Shown in pieces: positions 62,947 through 64,000 of a stretch of 64,000 nucleotides of DNA. Origin of the DNA: Plectrocnemia conspersa. Taxonomy: Eukaryota; Arthropoda; Insecta; Trichoptera; Polycentropodidae. The stretch lies in assembly GCA_009617715.1 (NCBI GenBank), contig VTFK01000074.1, positions 806,001-870,000 of the forward strand. The letters run 5' to 3'. Every line of letters starts with the position of its first letter. Position 1 is the first letter of the stretch. Below the pieces are notes generated by a model. That model was not told where the DNA came from. It did no database searches and saw nothing but the letters and a program-made list of their open reading frames with translations. Made by a program: the position numbers and the translations under genes.

Positions 62947-64000
62947 AATTATATAATCGAAGAAAATTTCATTAATTAAATATTTGCAAAATTCAGAATC
63001 TTTTACCAGTCAAAAAAAGGATGACTGCTTTAGTTATAAATAAATCTAAATACTGTAATATTTTCCTTGTTGTAAGTTAATTATTAATGCGCATTTAGTT
63101 GTATGTATTGCGCATTTTATTATATTTTTTTCTAACTTCTTATCGATATTTTTATAATTTTACTACCGCTATTAAAGAGCGCTTATATATATTTTCACTC
63201 TATAGTAATTAAATTATATTATTTTTTTAACACGTGTCACATAAATAATTCATAACTTTATATGTCACATTTTGCTTAATAAAGATTATTATGATTTTAA
63301 TAAAAAAATATACGATGACAAAAACTAGTCACAGAAATTAAAATATAAATTTTAACTTTTTGTAAAGAAATATTAAAACCTTTTTTATAGCGACCATTTT
63401 ATTTGGGTTTTGAGGCCGAAGGTGCTCGACTTTTATTTTATGAATATTTATATTGGAAATTTATCAGGTAGTAGAAGCGAAATAGCAGGTCTTGAAAGTC
63501 AAAGAGTCTTTGCTGGAGTGATGAGTTGAATCATTTTCGGCTCTGATCTGTCGTGATGTTGCTGGATGATCTGCTGACATGACTCGCGCTTAGTCTCTAG
63601 AGCGTTTTCCTCCGTTTGTTTGTCTGTCCTTCTGCCTCTTTGTGTCCAAGTATCACATATTTTATATTGCTGGTTTGAGACAGCTCTGGTGAACTACAGA
63701 TGAGGATGTTGGTGAGCCAATTGCATCGCTATTAGGCACTAAATGTGTTTACGCTGTCGAAGTGAAACGGTAATTATGGTTGATAATAAATGATTAACGT
63801 CTCGGGACGGATGTGAAATTCATGTCAACAATTAGCAACGCAGTTGTTTAGTCCCGAGATCTCTCTTCCATTGTTGAGCTTTACTTTCGAGACGAGATAA
63901 TTTTAAATCTTTAAATGTTACGTGTGCAGGCATGTAGTTAAACCCCTACAATTAAGCAGAAAAATATATATTATCTGTTTCTAAATATAAATCGACTTAT
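62947..64000. other. Gene-free end of window
   Basis: AT-rich to about 63390, then a richer patch with a repeat fragment at 63690-63770 (GGTGAGCCAATTGCATCGCT) shared with 43590. The inverted pair GTCTCGGGAC / GTCCCGAGA lies at about 63800 and 63850. No gene recognised. Confidence 0.

Noticed and set aside
1..64000. CRISPR arrays, prokaryotic operons, viral genes
   Set aside because: No spaced identical repeats, no ribosome-binding sites with gene strings, and no viral protein motifs seen; all evidence is for an insect nuclear genome.

Overview
The window looks like a piece of an insect nuclear chromosome. It is very AT-rich, dense in microsatellites and decayed transposable elements, and carries two spliced protein genes with short GT-AG introns whose products resemble animal (best fit: insect) families. 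I cannot name the order or species from sequence alone. There are no operons, CRISPR arrays, rRNA genes or convincing tRNA genes.

Layout. Positions 1-34824 hold no gene I can defend. They contain AT-rich DNA with MITE-like foldbacks, several dispersed repeat families, a broken LINE endonuclease fragment (about 20085-20260), a tRNA-like SINE relic (13320-13375, minus) and one small possible 3' exon followed by AATAAA (26258-26446). Positions 34825-41563 (plus strand) hold twelve exons of a class V (ATP10-type) P4-ATPase, a phospholipid flippase. They encode 1143 residues through the stop codon; the first membrane segments lie on upstream exons that I could not find. Positions 41564-46147 are a tail-to-tail intergenic region. 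Positions 46148-54446 (minus strand) hold a complete seven-exon synaptotagmin-12 gene (568 residues), with a probable non-coding first exon and a GC-richer promoter-like block at about 54785-55090 that contains a perfect cAMP-response element. Positions 55110-64000 are again gene-free but rich in repeats, including a tandem poly-G array that ends in an inverted partial copy of itself.

The two genes converge. One product flips lipids across membranes and the other is a Ca2+-independent C2-domain membrane protein of vesicle traffic. Nothing in the sequence shows that they act together.

The less ordinary observations are: a pair of dispersed 40-42 base hairpins whose stems differ at three positions with compensatory changes; a repeat family built from CACTG/CAGTG palindromes, found in both orientations and twice near a foldback element; the poly-G tandem/inverted array; a tandem repeat in syt12 intron 1; and the CRE at syt12. 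No clearly new biological system was found.
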